Counted from the stretch's first letter, positions 1 through 11,376 are shown. The stretch: 64,000 bases of DNA from Heterodera schachtii (GCA_023374025.1 SIJG01000043.1:564821-628820), one strand, 5' to 3'. Program-made: numbers and translations. The notes: a model not told the origin generated them from the sequence alone.

Positions 1-483
1 ATCAAACATGCCGTTAAACCAAAAAACTTTCTGCCAAAATTGATTTTCCACACTCAAAAGTCACCCACTTCTGAAAAAAGGATTTATATTAAACTTTTAT
101 TTTCATCAATGTTTTGCGATGCTTCACAAAATTTTGTCTTCTCGCCGTACAAATGTACGAGACCAAGACGTTTGAAATGCTTCATCTGTTGCTGATCGCC
201 TCACTTCTGCCAAAACTCGATGGACTTCAGTCGTAGCTTGTCTGACAAATAACGATTCTTCCGGCTTTTTTGTAGATTTCAAGTTTAGTACGAATCATTT
301 GATCGATTAATGGATATAAAATCTGAAGTAAAAACAGCGCATGTTTAACCAAATTTTGAGTGGTTTTCTTATTCGGGTGGGTCCAGGTTTAGGCAAGGGG
401 CAATATAAAGGTCGTATTCGTATTCAGCGACCCCGAAAACCCTAAATTAGACTCCTTTTCCGGGTTTTTATGAGCTTTTTCGA

Positions 484-612
484 GTTTTGGACATTTCGTG
501 TTTTTTACCCTTATAGACATTTCGAGGCTTGGACATTTCGAGGCTTGGACATTTCGTGGCTTGGACTTTTCGAGGCTTGGACATTTCGAGGCTTGGACAC
601 TTTGTAGGGGCG
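484..612. repeat. 16-17 bp tandem array
   Basis: The unit GGACATTTCGAGGCTT is repeated head to tail about five times with small changes (ggcttggacatttcg...). All ORFs over it are low-complexity translations of the unit (CPSLEMSKPRK type), so I call no gene. It belongs to the word-array class described in the findings. Confidence 0.85.
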
Positions 613-827
613 CCATATAATTTAATGCAAATTGTATCTATGAAAACCAGGGCTCTTAATGGTTTTCTGCTTATCATATCACTTATCAATCATCGCAGTG
701 ACTGTATTTCTTTGATGAGAGAATTCAGAATCCCTAAGTATAATCGTGTCCTGCAAAAAAACAACTTATTCGGTTCTGTTCTGACATGAAATGTACTCAA
801 TATAGGTATGACTAAAAAATTTATCTT

Positions 828-945
828 AGTTTAGTTGGCGAAATGTCAGTTGGCGAAATGTCCGAATTTAGCTTAGTTGGCGAAACGTCCGAATTTGGCT
901 TAGTTGGCGAGATGTCCAGTTGGCGAAATGTCCACACACCAATCA
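828..945. repeat. Word array TTGGCGAAATGTCC
   Basis: Five or six copies of the word TTGGCGAAATGTCC are separated by GAATTTAGCTTAG spacers. No coding signal. The word GACATTTCG in the array at 484-612 is the reverse complement of part of this word (CGAAATGTC), so the two arrays may be the two arms of one inverted-repeat element spanning about 484-945. Confidence 0.75.
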
Positions 946-1074
946 AAAAGGTTTAAGCATTATCGTTCAGGACAAATATTGCGCTTTTTTCTATTCCGCT
1001 ATAGAACATGGTTGAAATTGTTGCGAACAGCTTGTACAAAACAAACAATAGTTCATTTTCACGTACAGATGAGT

Positions 1075-1643
1075 AGGGCTGGGAATTTAAGTCAGTAAAA
1101 ATCCTCAAAAGTCGACTAACAAAGTCATAAAAAATCGCCAAAAAAGTCACTAAAAATGTAAAAAAGTCCTGAAAAATAGTTAAAAGTCACAAAAAAAATC
1201 AAAAAAGCACGAAAAAATGCAAAAAAGTCCTGAAAAATTAGGCGAAAGTTAAAAAAATCCCATTTTTAATAATTTATAGAATAACATTTTGATCGTATTT
1301 TTAGGATTAATTTTATAAATAGGTCCTAAAATAGGAATAAAAAAGAGATTCTTCCAACAATTGAGAAAAATTCATCCAGGTTTCATTGCCTTTTTATCGG
1401 TCGAAAGTTTAGTATTTTTCGGCTTTGCTAAAATTCAAAATTTGCCTCAAAAATTCAAAAAAATCACGAAAAAAGTTGCAAAAACCCAAAAAAGTCATAA
1501 AAATCCCAAAAAGGTTAAAAAAGTCAAAAAAAGTTACAAAAAATATGTTAGAAGCTTCGAACAAAGTTTAGAACAATTTTTAAGTCATTTTAAGGCCATT
1601 TAGAGTCAGCAAAAAAAAGTCATTTGACTTAAATTCCCAGCTG
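1075..1643. mobile_element. TIR element with AAAAGTC words
   Basis: The left end reads GGGCTGGGAATTTAAGTCA and the right end TTGACTTAAATTCCCAGC, an inverted pair about 570 bp apart. The interior is dominated by reiterated AAAAAGTC/AAAATC words. A second partial copy ending in AATTCCCAGCCCTAG lies at about 18,278-18,477. No transposase is present, so it is non-autonomous. The ORF at 1361-1603 is a translation of the word array. Confidence 0.7.
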
Positions 1644-1779
1644 ATGAGATGAGGACCATAATGTGGCTACAAAATAGTTTGAAATTCTCACAACTTTTTT
1701 GATTGTCAAATTCTTTAGCTCTCGCTTTTTTTCAAAAAATTATAGATAACAATTTTGTCTTATATCTGTTTTAGCGTTT

Positions 1780-2274
1780 ATGAATTTTGTTTTATTTCAT
1801 CGTCAACAATTACTTGAGCAAATTTTGGCTGCAACCCGCCGAATCAATGTGCTTGATGCTAACTTGGCGACTGGGAACATGGGTACAGAGGAACGTGAGC
1901 AAGCCATCGCCGAACGTGAACAACTTTCTGAACGCGTCCGCCAACTTTTGCGACATCTCGACGTTGTTCGGGACACAGAAAGGCAGCTGCGACAGAGAGA
2001 GAGAGACGACGACAATGATGACGACGAAAAGGTTTTGTCATCATGTTCTGCAAAATTTTAGGGAATTTTGGTTGTCGGTTGGCTGATAGGCGAAGTATCG
2101 CCATTTGAAACTTTTTTCCAAAAATATGGCATAATTCAGCAAATTTTATCAAAAAACAGCAAATATGTGACTGAAAATAATTTTTTTTTTTTGCAGCAGG
2201 GTGTACCGCGATACCAGAGCGCATCTCCATACCGCTCGATGCAAAGAGCCAGACATGGGGCAAACACACCGTGA
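1780..2274 (+). CDS. Two-exon coiled-coil protein, unrecognised
   Basis: Exon 1 is 1780-2031 and ends AAG|GTTTTG; exon 2 is 2197-2274 after a TTTTTTTGCAG acceptor. The join is phase 0 and the frame runs to TGA, giving 109 residues. Residues about 8-72 are rich in Leu, Glu, Arg and Gln with heptad-like spacing (EREQAIAEREQLSERVRQLL), so a coiled coil is likely; residues 73-82 are acidic. The short C-terminus is basic. I do not recognise the family. A TTTTAG at 1768-1773, just before the ATG, could be an acceptor, so an upstream exon is possible and the start is uncertain. Exon G+C is clearly above the flanks. Confidence 0.55.
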
Positions 2275-2814
2275 AAATGCGACAAAAATTTGGATGTTTA
2301 TTCACACTGGTTTAGGGTTCTTCTAGTCTGAATGATTTAACAAATTTTTGCCACCCTTTTTGGACAAAAATTAGTTGTATGAAAATACGGGGTTTGTCCA
2401 ATTTGCTTGGCCAAAGACTGTTGCGATGAGTGAGCCAATCGGCTCTATTCAATTACGCATCCAATCAGTGACTATCCTTATGGACAAAAGCAACATACAA
2501 AAAGTTTTTCCTGAAAATACTCGAAAATTATGAGTTATCTCTGGTTTTCGCATTTCATTTTTTTGCAAGTAGAACTTGCTCTTTTCTCGTATTTATAACT
2601 TTTCTAAACTTCAAGCCTTTCTATTGATAGAAAGAACATATGACTTGACCAAGTAAGAAAAAAAAATAGAAACTATGGATAGTAGTCATTGATTGGACGC
2701 GTAAACTGGAATAGAAAAAACCAAAATATCAAAATCACATTTATGCAACGTAGGCAACCAAAAGACGATGATTACAATATTTTACAAAAAATTTATTTTG
2801 AATTTTATTTTGAC
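2275..2814. other. Non-coding AT-rich stretch
   Basis: I see no gene. The part from 2520 to 2670 contains the ATAACTTTTCT and GATAGAAAG type sequence that recurs inside the MITE cores at 28,080, 29,815 and 57,380, so it is probably a decayed element. Confidence 0.5.
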
Positions 2815-2820
2815 AGGAAA

Positions 2821-2938
2821 ATGTTCGGAGCCCCAAATGAAATCATTTGTACGTCAATCAGCCCGACCTGTTCCCGATGTGCCACTTTGAGAAGCTCCAA
2901 ATTGTGATGTTCCAGGTGGAAAAGCTGACCAAGCAGGA
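2821..2938 (+). pseudogene. Coding remnant split by the gypsy insertion
   Basis: Codon use here looks coding (CTG, TTC, CCG, AAG, GAC, CAG). One frame starts at ATG 2821 (MFGAPNEII); a second takes over for QPDLFPMCHFEKLQIVMF and reads through the target duplication into 7984-7996 on the far side of the retrotransposon, ending at TAA. The frame change near 2850 implies an older indel. Family not recognised. The retrotransposon therefore landed in an exon or a dead gene. Confidence 0.45.
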
Positions 2939-3184
2939 TGTTGTGCCGTTGAACAATTTATTTGTCAGTGGAAATTGGTGAAACAAATAAAATAAATGTG
3001 AAGGGGTCAAATCAATAATTGGGGAACAATAATATTTGAAGAGGAGGACAAAATGCGGAGGAGAAAATGGGAGCAAAGGACAGAATGCTTTGCATGGGTC
3101 AAAGGGGAAAAACATTTGTGTGAGGGACTGAAATGGACATAAATAAAATGCCAAAATAATAACATTTAAAATGTCGTCCCAACA
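2939..3184 (-). repeat. 3' LTR of the gypsy element
   Basis: 246 bp, TGTTG...CAACA termini, preceded on the element's strand by a purine-rich tract. Preceded on the plus strand by the target duplication CAGGA. Confidence 0.95.
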
Positions 3185-3196
3185 CCTCCCCTTTTA
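3185..3196 (-). other. Polypurine tract
   Basis: On the minus strand the bases directly before the 3' LTR read AAAAGGGGAGG. Position and composition match the second-strand primer of LTR retrotransposons. Confidence 0.75.
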
Positions 3197-3339
3197 AATT
3201 GATCACTTCCCCGCCCTGATCGGTACGTAATCGTATTTGGTCCGGCGCGGATCAGCAATGTCCAAACGCACAGCTTGCTTTCGTTGGCGTGCGGGATAGC
3301 GTCTGACAGGCTCGTCTGGCGGCTGCGGCTCATCGTTGA

Positions 3340-6300
3340 TCACCGGCACTTGAGCTTGTTCGGGTTGAGCGTCGATGGCGGTGGCTCTAACAAGGGCAAT
3401 CCGAAGGTGTCATTCAAGACATCCAACGGATGCGGAATGTCCTCGTCTTCGATTGCTCTCGCATGCAATAGATTTGCATGGAAGCGCGCCGTGGAATTGT
3501 CAGTGAATTGTACAGTGTAAATCACACCGTTTCTTTCGCTGATTTTGCCCGCTCTCCAATCTTCGCCTTTCTTATGTCGGGCAAAGACTTGGTCTCCGAC
3601 ATTGTATGATCGAAAACGTGCGCCATGTTTTCGATTAAATTGTGCCTCCATTTTGAGGTCTTTTTCTGTTGGTCGGATCGGCGGACGGAGTAGATCAAGA
3701 GCGATTCTTGGCCTTCTTCCAAGAAATAGTTCTGCGGGGCACTTCCCATTCAGATTTTCCGAGGGAGTAGTGCGATAAGTTGAGAGGAATATTTCGAGAA
3801 TGTCTCCCGACATCCCCTCCCCTTTTATTTTTGAAAATGCCCGCTTAAACGTGTCAACCATTCTCTCGGCTTGACCGTTTGATTGTGGCATATATGGAGC
3901 AGAAAAGAGATGTTCTATCCCATTAGATTTTGTGAATTTTTGAAATTCGTGACTGCGGAATTGCGTTCCATTGTCCGAAACCAAGGTTTCGGGGATGCCG
4001 TAACGAGCAATTAGCGATTTTAATTTTGAAATTGTCGCTGTGCTGTTGGTTGAATTCATCTCAAATATCTCAGGATATTTGGAGAAGGCATCGACGATAA
4101 TTAGGTACATTTTTCCTTTGAATGGCCCAGCGTAGTCCATGTGGATTCGCTTCCAGGGGCCGTCGACTTTTGGCCATGATTGAAGAGTCGTTTTGATAGG
4201 ATTTTTAGCGACTGATGCGCATTGTTGACATTTCCTGACGAACTCTTCAATTTCTGAGTCTAATTTTGGCCAGTAAACGTGAATTCTCGCCAGAGACTTC
4301 ATTCGTTTGACCCCTGGGTGGCCATTGTGAAGCATCTTCAAAATTGATTTCTGAAGTGCCTTTGGAACGACAATTCTTTCGCCGAACAACAGACAGTCAC
4401 TGGCAATTGAAATTTCTTCTCTTCGGCGGTAAAATTCTGTGAAAATTTCACTTGAAAACGATTCACATTCCTTAAAATGTTTCGGTTCGGGCCAATAATC
4501 CTTGACGAAATTCATCACTTTTTGAAGGATTTGGTCTTGTTTGGTTTCCAAAACCAATTCGTTGAAAGTGATTGGCAATTGTCTGATCACCTCTTTTATG
4601 CCATTGTCCAAAACCGGCTCAATTTCACATGAAGCGATGATTTTGTCTTCGTCGTTGTTCTTCTGCCGTTTTGACGAAATTAGGCGTGACAACGCATCGG
4701 CCTGACCAAATTTATCGGTCTGGACATATTTAATGTCGAAGTCATATGCCGTCAAAATCAATGCCCATCGCACAAGGCGATTATGTGAATGTTTTGGGAC
4801 TCCGTCTTTGTTTCCAAAGATCTTTTTCAATGGCTGATGGTCCGTCAATAAAGTGAATTTTCGGCCGAAGATCATTTTATGAAATCGTTTGACCGCTTCG
4901 ATGAGGGCCAATGCCTCTTTTTCAATTTGTCCGTAATTTTGTTCGGCAGGTGTCAGTGACCTTGAGAAATGGCTGACGGCTTTGATGGTGCCGTCGGGGA
5001 GTTCATGTGATAGAACTCCGCCGATTCCAGATTGTGAAGCGTCTGCTGCAACAATTATTGGCAATGACGGATCATAGTGCATTAAAGCAAGATCCGATTG
5101 AAGCAATTTGATGATTTTGTCAAATGCTTTTTGACATGCCGAAGTCCAATCCCATACTTTGTCCTTCTTTAGCAGATCATCCAAGGGTTGGCGAATGAAA
5201 CGGAAATTTTTGACAAACTCCTGGTAATAATTTACCATCCCAAGGTATGAACGCAGCTCATTTAAATTTGAAGGAGCCGGCATTTCTGCTATTGCAGCGA
5301 TTTTGTTGGAATCGGGCTTTCTGCCATTTTGGTCGATTATGACTCCCAAATATTTTATTTCCTTTTGGAAAAATGAGCATTTTTCAATGCGAACTTTCAA
5401 ACCCCAGTCTTGAAGACGGGCGAATAATTTGTCGAGATGTTCGCAGTGTTCTTCCATGGATTTGCTGACTGTGATGATGTCATCCAAGTATGCGATTGCA
5501 AATGGATAATCAGAAAGCATATTATCCATTATTGATTGGAAGATTCCCGGAGCTGATTTTACTCCGAATGGTAGTCTTTCATATTGAAAATGACCACGGT
5601 GTGTTGAAATGGCACACATTTTCTTTGAGTCCTCATCCAGTCCGATCTGAAGATAGGCATCCGAAAGGTCCACTTTTGAAAAGAATTTTCCGCCATTTAA
5701 AGTTGAAAAATGTCGGATGGAAGTGGCAATGGATGCTTGTTCAGTTGGAGACAGTCGTTTAGACCACTTGAAAAATCGGCACACAACCTCGTTGATCCAT
5801 TGGCCTTTTTCACCACCAAAATTGGGGCGGCCCACTCGGTGTGTTCCACTGGTTTGATGACATTGATTTTCTCCAATCGATCCAATTCGTTGTTTACGAT
5901 TGGAAGCGCTGAATATGGCACTGGACGGGCTCGTCGGAACACAGGTTTAGTGTCCGACTTGAGCATCAGAGAGGCTTTCATTTTGGTGCAAAGACCAAGG
6001 CCTTCTGAGAAAACTTGCTCAAATTTTGTTGGCAATTCTTTGATCACTTCCCGAATTTTTGTCTCATTATTTTTGGAAGTGATCTGATTGATGGAATTGG
6101 AATTTCCGCGGATCGCATTTTTGATTCCTTCGAGGAAACCAAACTTATCCATTGTTGCTGCGCCAAGCAAATTAAGTGCTCCCGCTTTGGCAACATAAAA
6201 TGGTTGTTTGACTTCAATTCCTTTGAATTTGAAGGTAGCGAATCCTTTGCCGATGAATTGGCAGCGGCGTCCATCGAAAAGAATGCCCTCTTCGTCGCTT

Positions 6301-6500
6301 TCTTCCAGCGGCGGGGATCCGATGCATTTGTATGCGATTTCATCAATAATATTGATGTCTGATCCACTGTCGGCAATGAATTTGATCGTTTTGCCGTCCA
6401 TAATTATGGAAATCCGAATGATTTTTGAAGTACCATTTTTGTTGATACGCGCGACAGAAATTACTATCGTGTTCAACTTCGGATTCTTGGCCTTTCGATT
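3340..6500 (-). pseudogene. gypsy pol, broken by a frameshift
   Basis: The upstream part (6500-5697) is in the same frame as gag and carries the aspartic protease (ADSGSD) and the first reverse-transcriptase blocks. It ends at a TAA at 5697-5699. The downstream frame (to 3340) resumes with the next RT block, the catalytic YLDD, RNase H (DASQSGIGG, TDHQPL), the integrase H-H-C-C zinc finger, an integrase core with D, D and E residues (MDYAG, SDNGT, GQAERM) and a chromodomain-free C-terminus. The switch lies in a T-run at about 5705-5710, consistent with loss of one base. All catalytic motifs are otherwise intact. Because the break is inside RT it is more likely a mutation or sequencing error than programmed frameshifting. 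Confidence 0.93.
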
Positions 6501-7385
6501 TTAATTGTAGGCCTGGATTCGTTCGCATTGCTTCTCGATGTGTCCCTTTTGGTTGCACTTTTTGCAAACATAATTCAATTTGGGACAATTTGGTGCCCAA
6601 TGCATTTCACCACACCGAAAGCAATTATTAGGAGGGGGTTTGCCTTTGTTTCCGACATTTTGGCTTGGCTTACCCGAATTTTCCTTTTTGCGAATCGGTT
6701 TACTTTGGCTGAAAGCATTTATTTTGGGCTTTGCCTGTTCGAGAATTTTGACTTCTGCCTCCGTTTTCAGCATTGTCATCATTTCATCTGAAATTGTTTC
6801 GAAAAATTTCGGCGTTGGAGTTGCCTTTGTTTCTTCGGCAGTGAGTCGGCTGAGGATGTGCTGCCTTAGCTTTGCTTCACTCGATGACTTCAGTGAAGTT
6901 AAAAGCACTAAGCACTTGAATTGGTCTTCGTTCAGTTCCGAGTACCGAAACTTTCGAAAAAGCGATTTGAGTTGGTTGACAAAAACGCTGAATTCCTCGC
7001 CTTCCTCACGTGTTGCCTTTAAGCACTCATACCGATCGATTGCCAATGACGGTGGACGAGCAAACAATTTCATAAGACGGGTTTTTGTGTCGTTGAAATT
7101 GAATGCCGTAATTTCATCCGGCAAGCATGAGCGCTTGTATTCGCCGAATGCCGATGGACTCAATTTGGTCATGAGCAATTTAACCTTGGCATCGTCCTGC
7201 AGGTTTGTCGCGGCGCAATCCATTGAGAATTGGAGGCGCTCTAACCATTCTTCAAAATCGACTGATTCGTCCTCATTTGAGAATGGCAGAATGTCCGGCA
7301 GTGTGATGTTGCTCTGCATTGGTTGATTTGCCGTGTTTTGTTGCTGCTTGACGATGTTTGTCAATTGGGTCAAAATGCTTTCCAA
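6501..7385 (-). CDS. gag: gypsy Gag polyprotein
   Basis: 294 codons from a TTG at 7385; the first in-frame ATG is 22 codons later, so the true start is unclear. A retrotransposon capsid-like region occupies the middle, with a basic linker and two zinc knuckles at the C-terminus (CFRCGEMHWAPNC and CKKCNQKGHIEKQC). The ORF ends at TAA 6503-6501 and the protease frame follows with no frame change, so Gag and Pol are separated by a single stop. That fits stop-codon read-through, or a nonsense mutation in a formerly continuous gag-pol. Confidence 0.92.
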   Translation of the reverse strand: MESILTQLTNIVKQQQNTANQPMQSNITLPDILPFSNEDESVDFEEWLERLQFSMDCAATNLQDDAKVKLLMTKLSPSAFGEYKRSCLPDEITAFNFNDTKTRLMKLFARPPSLAIDRYECLKATREEGEEFSVFVNQLKSLFRKFRYSELNEDQFKCLVLLTSLKSSSEAKLRQHILSRLTAEETKATPTPKFFETISDEMMTMLKTEAEVKILEQAKPKINAFSQSKPIRKKENSGKPSQNVGNKGKPPPNNCFRCGEMHWAPNCPKLNYVCKKCNQKGHIEKQCERIQAYN

Positions 7386-7716
7386 TTTTTGTTGTCCATT
7401 TTGTCTTGAAATTGTCCACAGAATTGATAATAGCCCGACTTGTTACTGACAAAGTCGTCTGTAGCACCTGGCTATCAGTTGGGCTTAAATCGTTGAGCCA
7501 AACTTGTTGCTGACAAGTTAATCTGTAGCACTTGGCTAACAGTGTTGGCTTTTGTTGGACTTGACCGAATTTATTTCGACACAAATGGTGTACGAAATAT
7601 GGCGGTGATGAAAAATGATTTCGACACAATTAGTGTTCGAAAGTTCCGCCTGAATATTTATTTCGCCGCTGACTTTGTTCGAATTTGCACAAAATTTGTT
7701 GAATTTGTTCGAAGTA

Positions 7717-7732
7717 GGACGGGCGTCGCCAC
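7717..7732 (-). other. Candidate primer binding site
   Basis: Directly inside the 5' LTR the minus strand reads GTGGCGACGCCCGTCC. The TGG start one base in from the LTR is typical of tRNA-primed gypsy elements. Matching tRNA not identified by eye. Confidence 0.55.
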
Positions 7733-7978
7733 TGTTGTGCCGTTGAACAATTTATTTGTCAGTGGAAATTGGTGAAACAAATAAAATAAATGTGAAGGGG
7801 TCAAATCAATAATTGGGGAACAATAATATTTGAAGAGGAGGACAAAATGCGGAGGAGAAAATGGGAGCAAAGGACAGAATGATTTGCATGGGTCAAAGGG
7901 GAAAAACATTTGTGTGAGGGACTGAAATGGACATAAATAAAATGCCAAAATAATAACATTTAAAATGTCGTCCCAACA
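7733..7978 (-). repeat. 5' LTR of the gypsy element
   Basis: 246 bp, same as 2939-3184 apart from at least one substitution; followed on the plus strand by the target duplication CAGGA at 7979-7983. Confidence 0.95.
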
Positions 7979-7994
7979 CAGGACGGTAACCACA

Positions 7995-8181
7995 TTTAAA
8001 TATTAAAATATTTTTAAAAATAAATAAGGTATTTTTTATTCGTTGAAATTACTCAGCGAGCAATCGGCGCAAGTCGTCTAATTATTCTCTGCTTAAAAAT
8101 TATGTGCAAATACTCCGATTTTAATTTTATGCGCTAAAAACAATCTCTAATTTCAAAAAGGACGGATAATGCTTCTTCTAT
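7995..8181. repeat. Dispersed repeat, copy 1
   Basis: Closely similar over about 190 bp to 51,248-51,441, sharing GCGAGCAATCGGCGCAA, TATGCGCTAAAAACAATC and TTCAAAAAGGA. No coding frame. The remainder of 8182-8700 is AT-rich with a further degenerate word repeat starting TAGGGCTGG at 8267. Confidence 0.8.
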
Positions 8182-8766
8182 CATAAACTGTTATTTCGGG
8201 CCAGCTGAGAATTAATAAAAAAAATTCAAAAAGAATGCAGATTCGTGATCACTGATCAGCTACATAGGGCTGGAAAAATATTTATTAAAAATCCACTAAA
8301 ATATTAAACAAATATTTACGAATAAATGCCAAAAAATTGCCTAAAAATGAAAAAAGCTAAATTGAACAAATACTGTATATAAGAAAAATTAATAATTTTG
8401 CACCGTATTTGGCATTTTTTTCGTACATATGTATTTCGCAATTTTTTCATATTTTTAAGGTAATTCAAAAAATCAAAATTTCGCAATTCTTTAGGACAAT
8501 TTTTTATTGTTATAAAATTTTGCTTTTTTGAGATTAAACATATAATTTTCAACTCTATTGATCACTGATCAGGCTGGTTTTTTTGGCACAAGTTGTCGTT
8601 TTTTGACCAAAATCTTTCATCTTCCCTACTTCAATTATTTTGTTATATTCAGAAAAAAACTTTTAAAAAAACAAACAAAAACAATTAGAAAAAATCGTAA
8701 ATTGAATTGGATTCAAAATTCATTCAGTTTGCAGAATCATTTTGGCATTCATTTCCATTTTTTCAG

Positions 8767-9069
8767 CAATTTCTGAGTGCAACAAGCCCAGTCAATTACA
8801 TCATTTGTTTCTCAATTGGTCAACAATCGGCTGAACTGGACGACGTCGAACTGTTTCAGTTGGACAACAAACGCACCAATGAACGACTGGCAATAGAACG
8901 AATGGTGTTGGATCAGCAACAGCAGAGCAAAGTTTGCATGACGAGGGCACCGATCGGAAGAGATGGGCAAAAGTGGGCGGAATGGATGCGAAAAGCGTGG
9001 GAGGAGGAGAAACCGCACAATTTGATCGAATTTATGATTTATGAAAGAAATATCGGACCGGACATTTGA
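8767..9069 (+). pseudogene. F-box family 3' exon, orphan copy A
   Basis: An open exon of 100 residues follows a TTTTTTCAG acceptor at 8758-8766 and ends in TGA. It aligns along its length with the last exon of the F-box gene at 20,031-20,336 (shared ELFQLDN-RTNERLA and VCMTRAPIGRD blocks). In cyst-nematode F-box proteins this is the C-terminal segment after the leucine-rich middle. No upstream F-box exons are present here, so it is a duplicated fragment. Flanking intron and 3' sequence are also duplicated (8,700-10,100 against 19,980-21,440). Confidence 0.75.
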
Positions 9070-9583
9070 TGGGGGCGGAGTCGTTATTTAAAAAAGCATC
9101 AATATGTAAAAAAAACGATTATTCATTCTAAAAAAGGCATTTCGGCAAATGATCGGCTGCGAAATGACTTGTCCCGAATTTTTTGCTGATTTTTCTAACC
9201 TTTGTATTCTCTTCTTAACTTGATTTTACGCTTCTTGGCATTCTTTTTCATCTTTAATATTGGCCTAATTTGTTTTTGTACTTAATTTAACTTTTGATTG
9301 AAAAATTCATTAGTAAAAATGCATAAAAAATACTTTTTATAAATACCAAAATAACCACGGCGAGTTTTTTAAATTTTGTACGCGAACACATTCTTTTGCA
9401 AAATTATAAACTCGGAATTCGGAATTCATAGGCGCAAAAAGCTCGAAAATAGGAAATCGGAATCCATACCTCCAAAAATGTTTGCGGCCCCAATGAAAAA
9501 AATTTTTTTTTTTTTCATATCGGCTTGAGAATTTGCTAAACAGACAGTTATTTTTATTATTATTTTTTTGTTTATTTTATTTA

Positions 9584-9805
9584 TTATATTATTTGAAAAT
9601 TGAAATGTGCAAAAAGATAAATGTTTTTCGCTAAAATCTTTCGGAATTTGACTTTGTCTTCTTCATTCACCTTTCTTTTATTAAAATCTGTCTGTTGGTG
9701 TAGCAAATATTTGATGGCCACAAAGAGGGCATCTGTTGTATCCAAGAAAAATCCTAAAAATGAATTTATTAATCTGTTTGAGGCAGCAACCGCACATTTC
9801 AACAA
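9584..9805 (-). other. Conserved ORF in block A, strand uncertain
   Basis: About 70 codons are open here and in the paralogous 20,939-21,160. The two length differences between copies are both exact triplets (one extra Gln, one missing Glu on the minus strand), which suggests a maintained frame. The minus-strand reading (DALFVAIKYLLHQQTDFNK) looks more protein-like than the plus-strand ORF at 9621-9809. No ATG starts the minus ORF, so it would be an internal or last exon. Family not recognised. Confidence 0.3.
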
Positions 9806-10109
9806 ATGAAATTGATGCTAATTGAGCAAATGCTCAAAATAAATTTAAAAAAAAATATTTTCATTAAAAGAAATGAATTTCAAATTATGAAATGAATTAC
9901 TAAGGAAAACGCCAAAATAGTTGAAAATAGTTTTTTTTCAAAAATTTATCGTTTTTTTTAGTTGATAAAAGTAAAAAACTATAAAATAGTTGCTAATAAC
10001 TCGAAAACTAGCTTAACAACCCCCTAAAAAACATGTTTTTCGTGCGTTTCAGGCTATAGGGAGCTCAGGAAAAAAAATTAGTGAAAAATATCATCCCTAT
10101 TAGCGTTTT

Positions 10110-10618
10110 CCGCTTTGTTTGGGGTGTCTACGATGACTTTTATAATGCCTATTTTTGCCTATTTCGGGGTTTTTGTGCCTAATGCCTAAATGCCTATTTT
10201 TGTGCCTATTTCGCCATTTTTGGCGCTTTTTTCAGGATTTTTGGAAAAATCCTTACCAAAAATGCAATAAAAATTAAAAATACACCCTTAAGAATCGACT
10301 TGAAAAAAATTTCAGAAAAAAGACCCATAAGAATTGAAAAAAAATATTCACAAAAATTCTTCCCGAAAAATTAATTATTTTTTCTTCATAAAATTATTGG
10401 TTTAAAAAATTATTTTTATTGGAAACAACTGTAAAACAATTGAAATATAAGCAAAATAAGTTTTTTGATTAATTTTTAAGTGTTTTGCTACCTAAAAAGC
10501 GTTAATAAAAAATTTTTTGTGCCTATTTTAGTGCCTATTTAATGCCTATTTTGCGATTTTTTTTTGCCTATTTTAGGTGCCTAATTCGCGATTTTTTGTG
10601 CCTAAAAAAAGAAGCCCT
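10110..10618. repeat. Word array TGCCTATTT
   Basis: Arms at 10,140-10,220 and 10,515-10,615 consist of the word (G)TGCCTA(TTTT), in the same orientation, around an AT-rich centre. Similar words occur at 21,700-21,730 and 56,690-56,720. No coding signal. Confidence 0.7.
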
Positions 10619-10629
10619 ATTTATAAGCT

Positions 10630-11136
10630 TACCGTATTTCCTGAATTAGTACCCCCCCCCCCTGAATTATAACCCCCCTTTGGAGGGTGGTTGAAAAATA
10701 TAACCCCCCCCCCCTGAATTAGTACCCCCCCCCCCTGAATTATAACCCCCCTCCAAAAATTTTTTTTTCCAAAAATAAGCCAACTTTTTGTATGGCCAAG
10801 AAACCCTAAAGAATTAAAAAATGCACACTTATTTTTAAACAAATTTATTATGAATTAAAAAAATAACATTTTTTAAACATCTAAATATCAACCGAGGCAT
10901 CGCTTTCATCCTCCCCCAAATCTCGCTATTATGAGCTAGAAACAAATGTAAAAAGTTCGCTATTTTGGCGAAATGTTACAAAAAAATCGCCATTTTTGCT
11001 GGGTTTTTGAAAAATGAGGGTTGAAAAATAAAACCCCCCCCCTGAATTAGTACCCCCCCCCCCTGAATTACAACCCCCCTTTTGAGGGGGGTTGAAAAAT
11101 AGAACCCCCGGGAGTACTAATTCAGGAAATACGGTA
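10630..11136. mobile_element. C-tract MITE with TA target
   Basis: Terminal inverted repeats CCGTATTTCCTGAATTAGTA / TACTAATTCAGGAAATACGG flank a 503-bp body (10,632-11,134), with TA dinucleotides outside both ends. Subterminal arrays alternate runs of 7-10 C with TGAATTAGTA or TGAATTATAA. The TA target and CCGTAT start match the MITE at 28,312-28,505, so they form one family, probably Tc1/mariner-mobilised. Confidence 0.8.
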
Positions 11137-11376
11137 TCCCAGAAAAATGGCTATCAATTTTTTTGTTCAATTAAAATAAATTAAAATCGATGTAAATAAC
11201 TTAACATATTTAATTACAAAAGAATACAATTTCATCATTTCTTTGACAAATAAAAATATAAGTTTTCCATAAAGGAAATTCGGTTTGTATTTAAAGAAAA
11301 AATATTAAATTATTTTTTCTCCAAAAATTAAAAAAAAAAAATTTTTCTTTTTACAACTTTTTAAAAAATTTATCAG

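Larger units (their letters stand above)
2939..7978 (-). mobile_element. Ty3/gypsy LTR retrotransposon
   Basis: A 5,040-bp element on the minus strand. It has two 246-bp LTRs (2939-3184 and 7733-7978) beginning TGTTG and ending CAACA, and a perfect 5-bp target duplication CAGGA (2934-2938 and 7979-7983). Gag and Pol occupy the interior in the order gag, protease, reverse transcriptase, RNase H, integrase, which defines Ty3/gypsy. The LTRs look nearly identical (one clear difference seen, 3089 versus 7882), so the insertion is young, yet Pol carries a frame break (see pol entry). No envelope ORF is present between integrase and the 3' LTR. Confidence 0.97.
8700..10105. repeat. Segmental duplicate block A
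   Basis: Matches 19,979-21,440 (block C) from the intron before the F-box last exon through to TATCATCCCTATTA. Block B (11,377-12,520) holds part of the same unit. Differences are small indels and substitutions; the duplication includes GCGAACACATTCTTTTGC and GGAATTCGGAATTCATAGG. Confidence 0.85.

Noticed and set aside
2858..3154. Protein-coding ORF across the LTR (also 7,658-7,993)
   Set aside because: Lies in LTR and flank; present only because the LTR lacks stops in that frame.
10621..10842. Gly-rich protein
   Set aside because: Translation of C-runs in the MITE.
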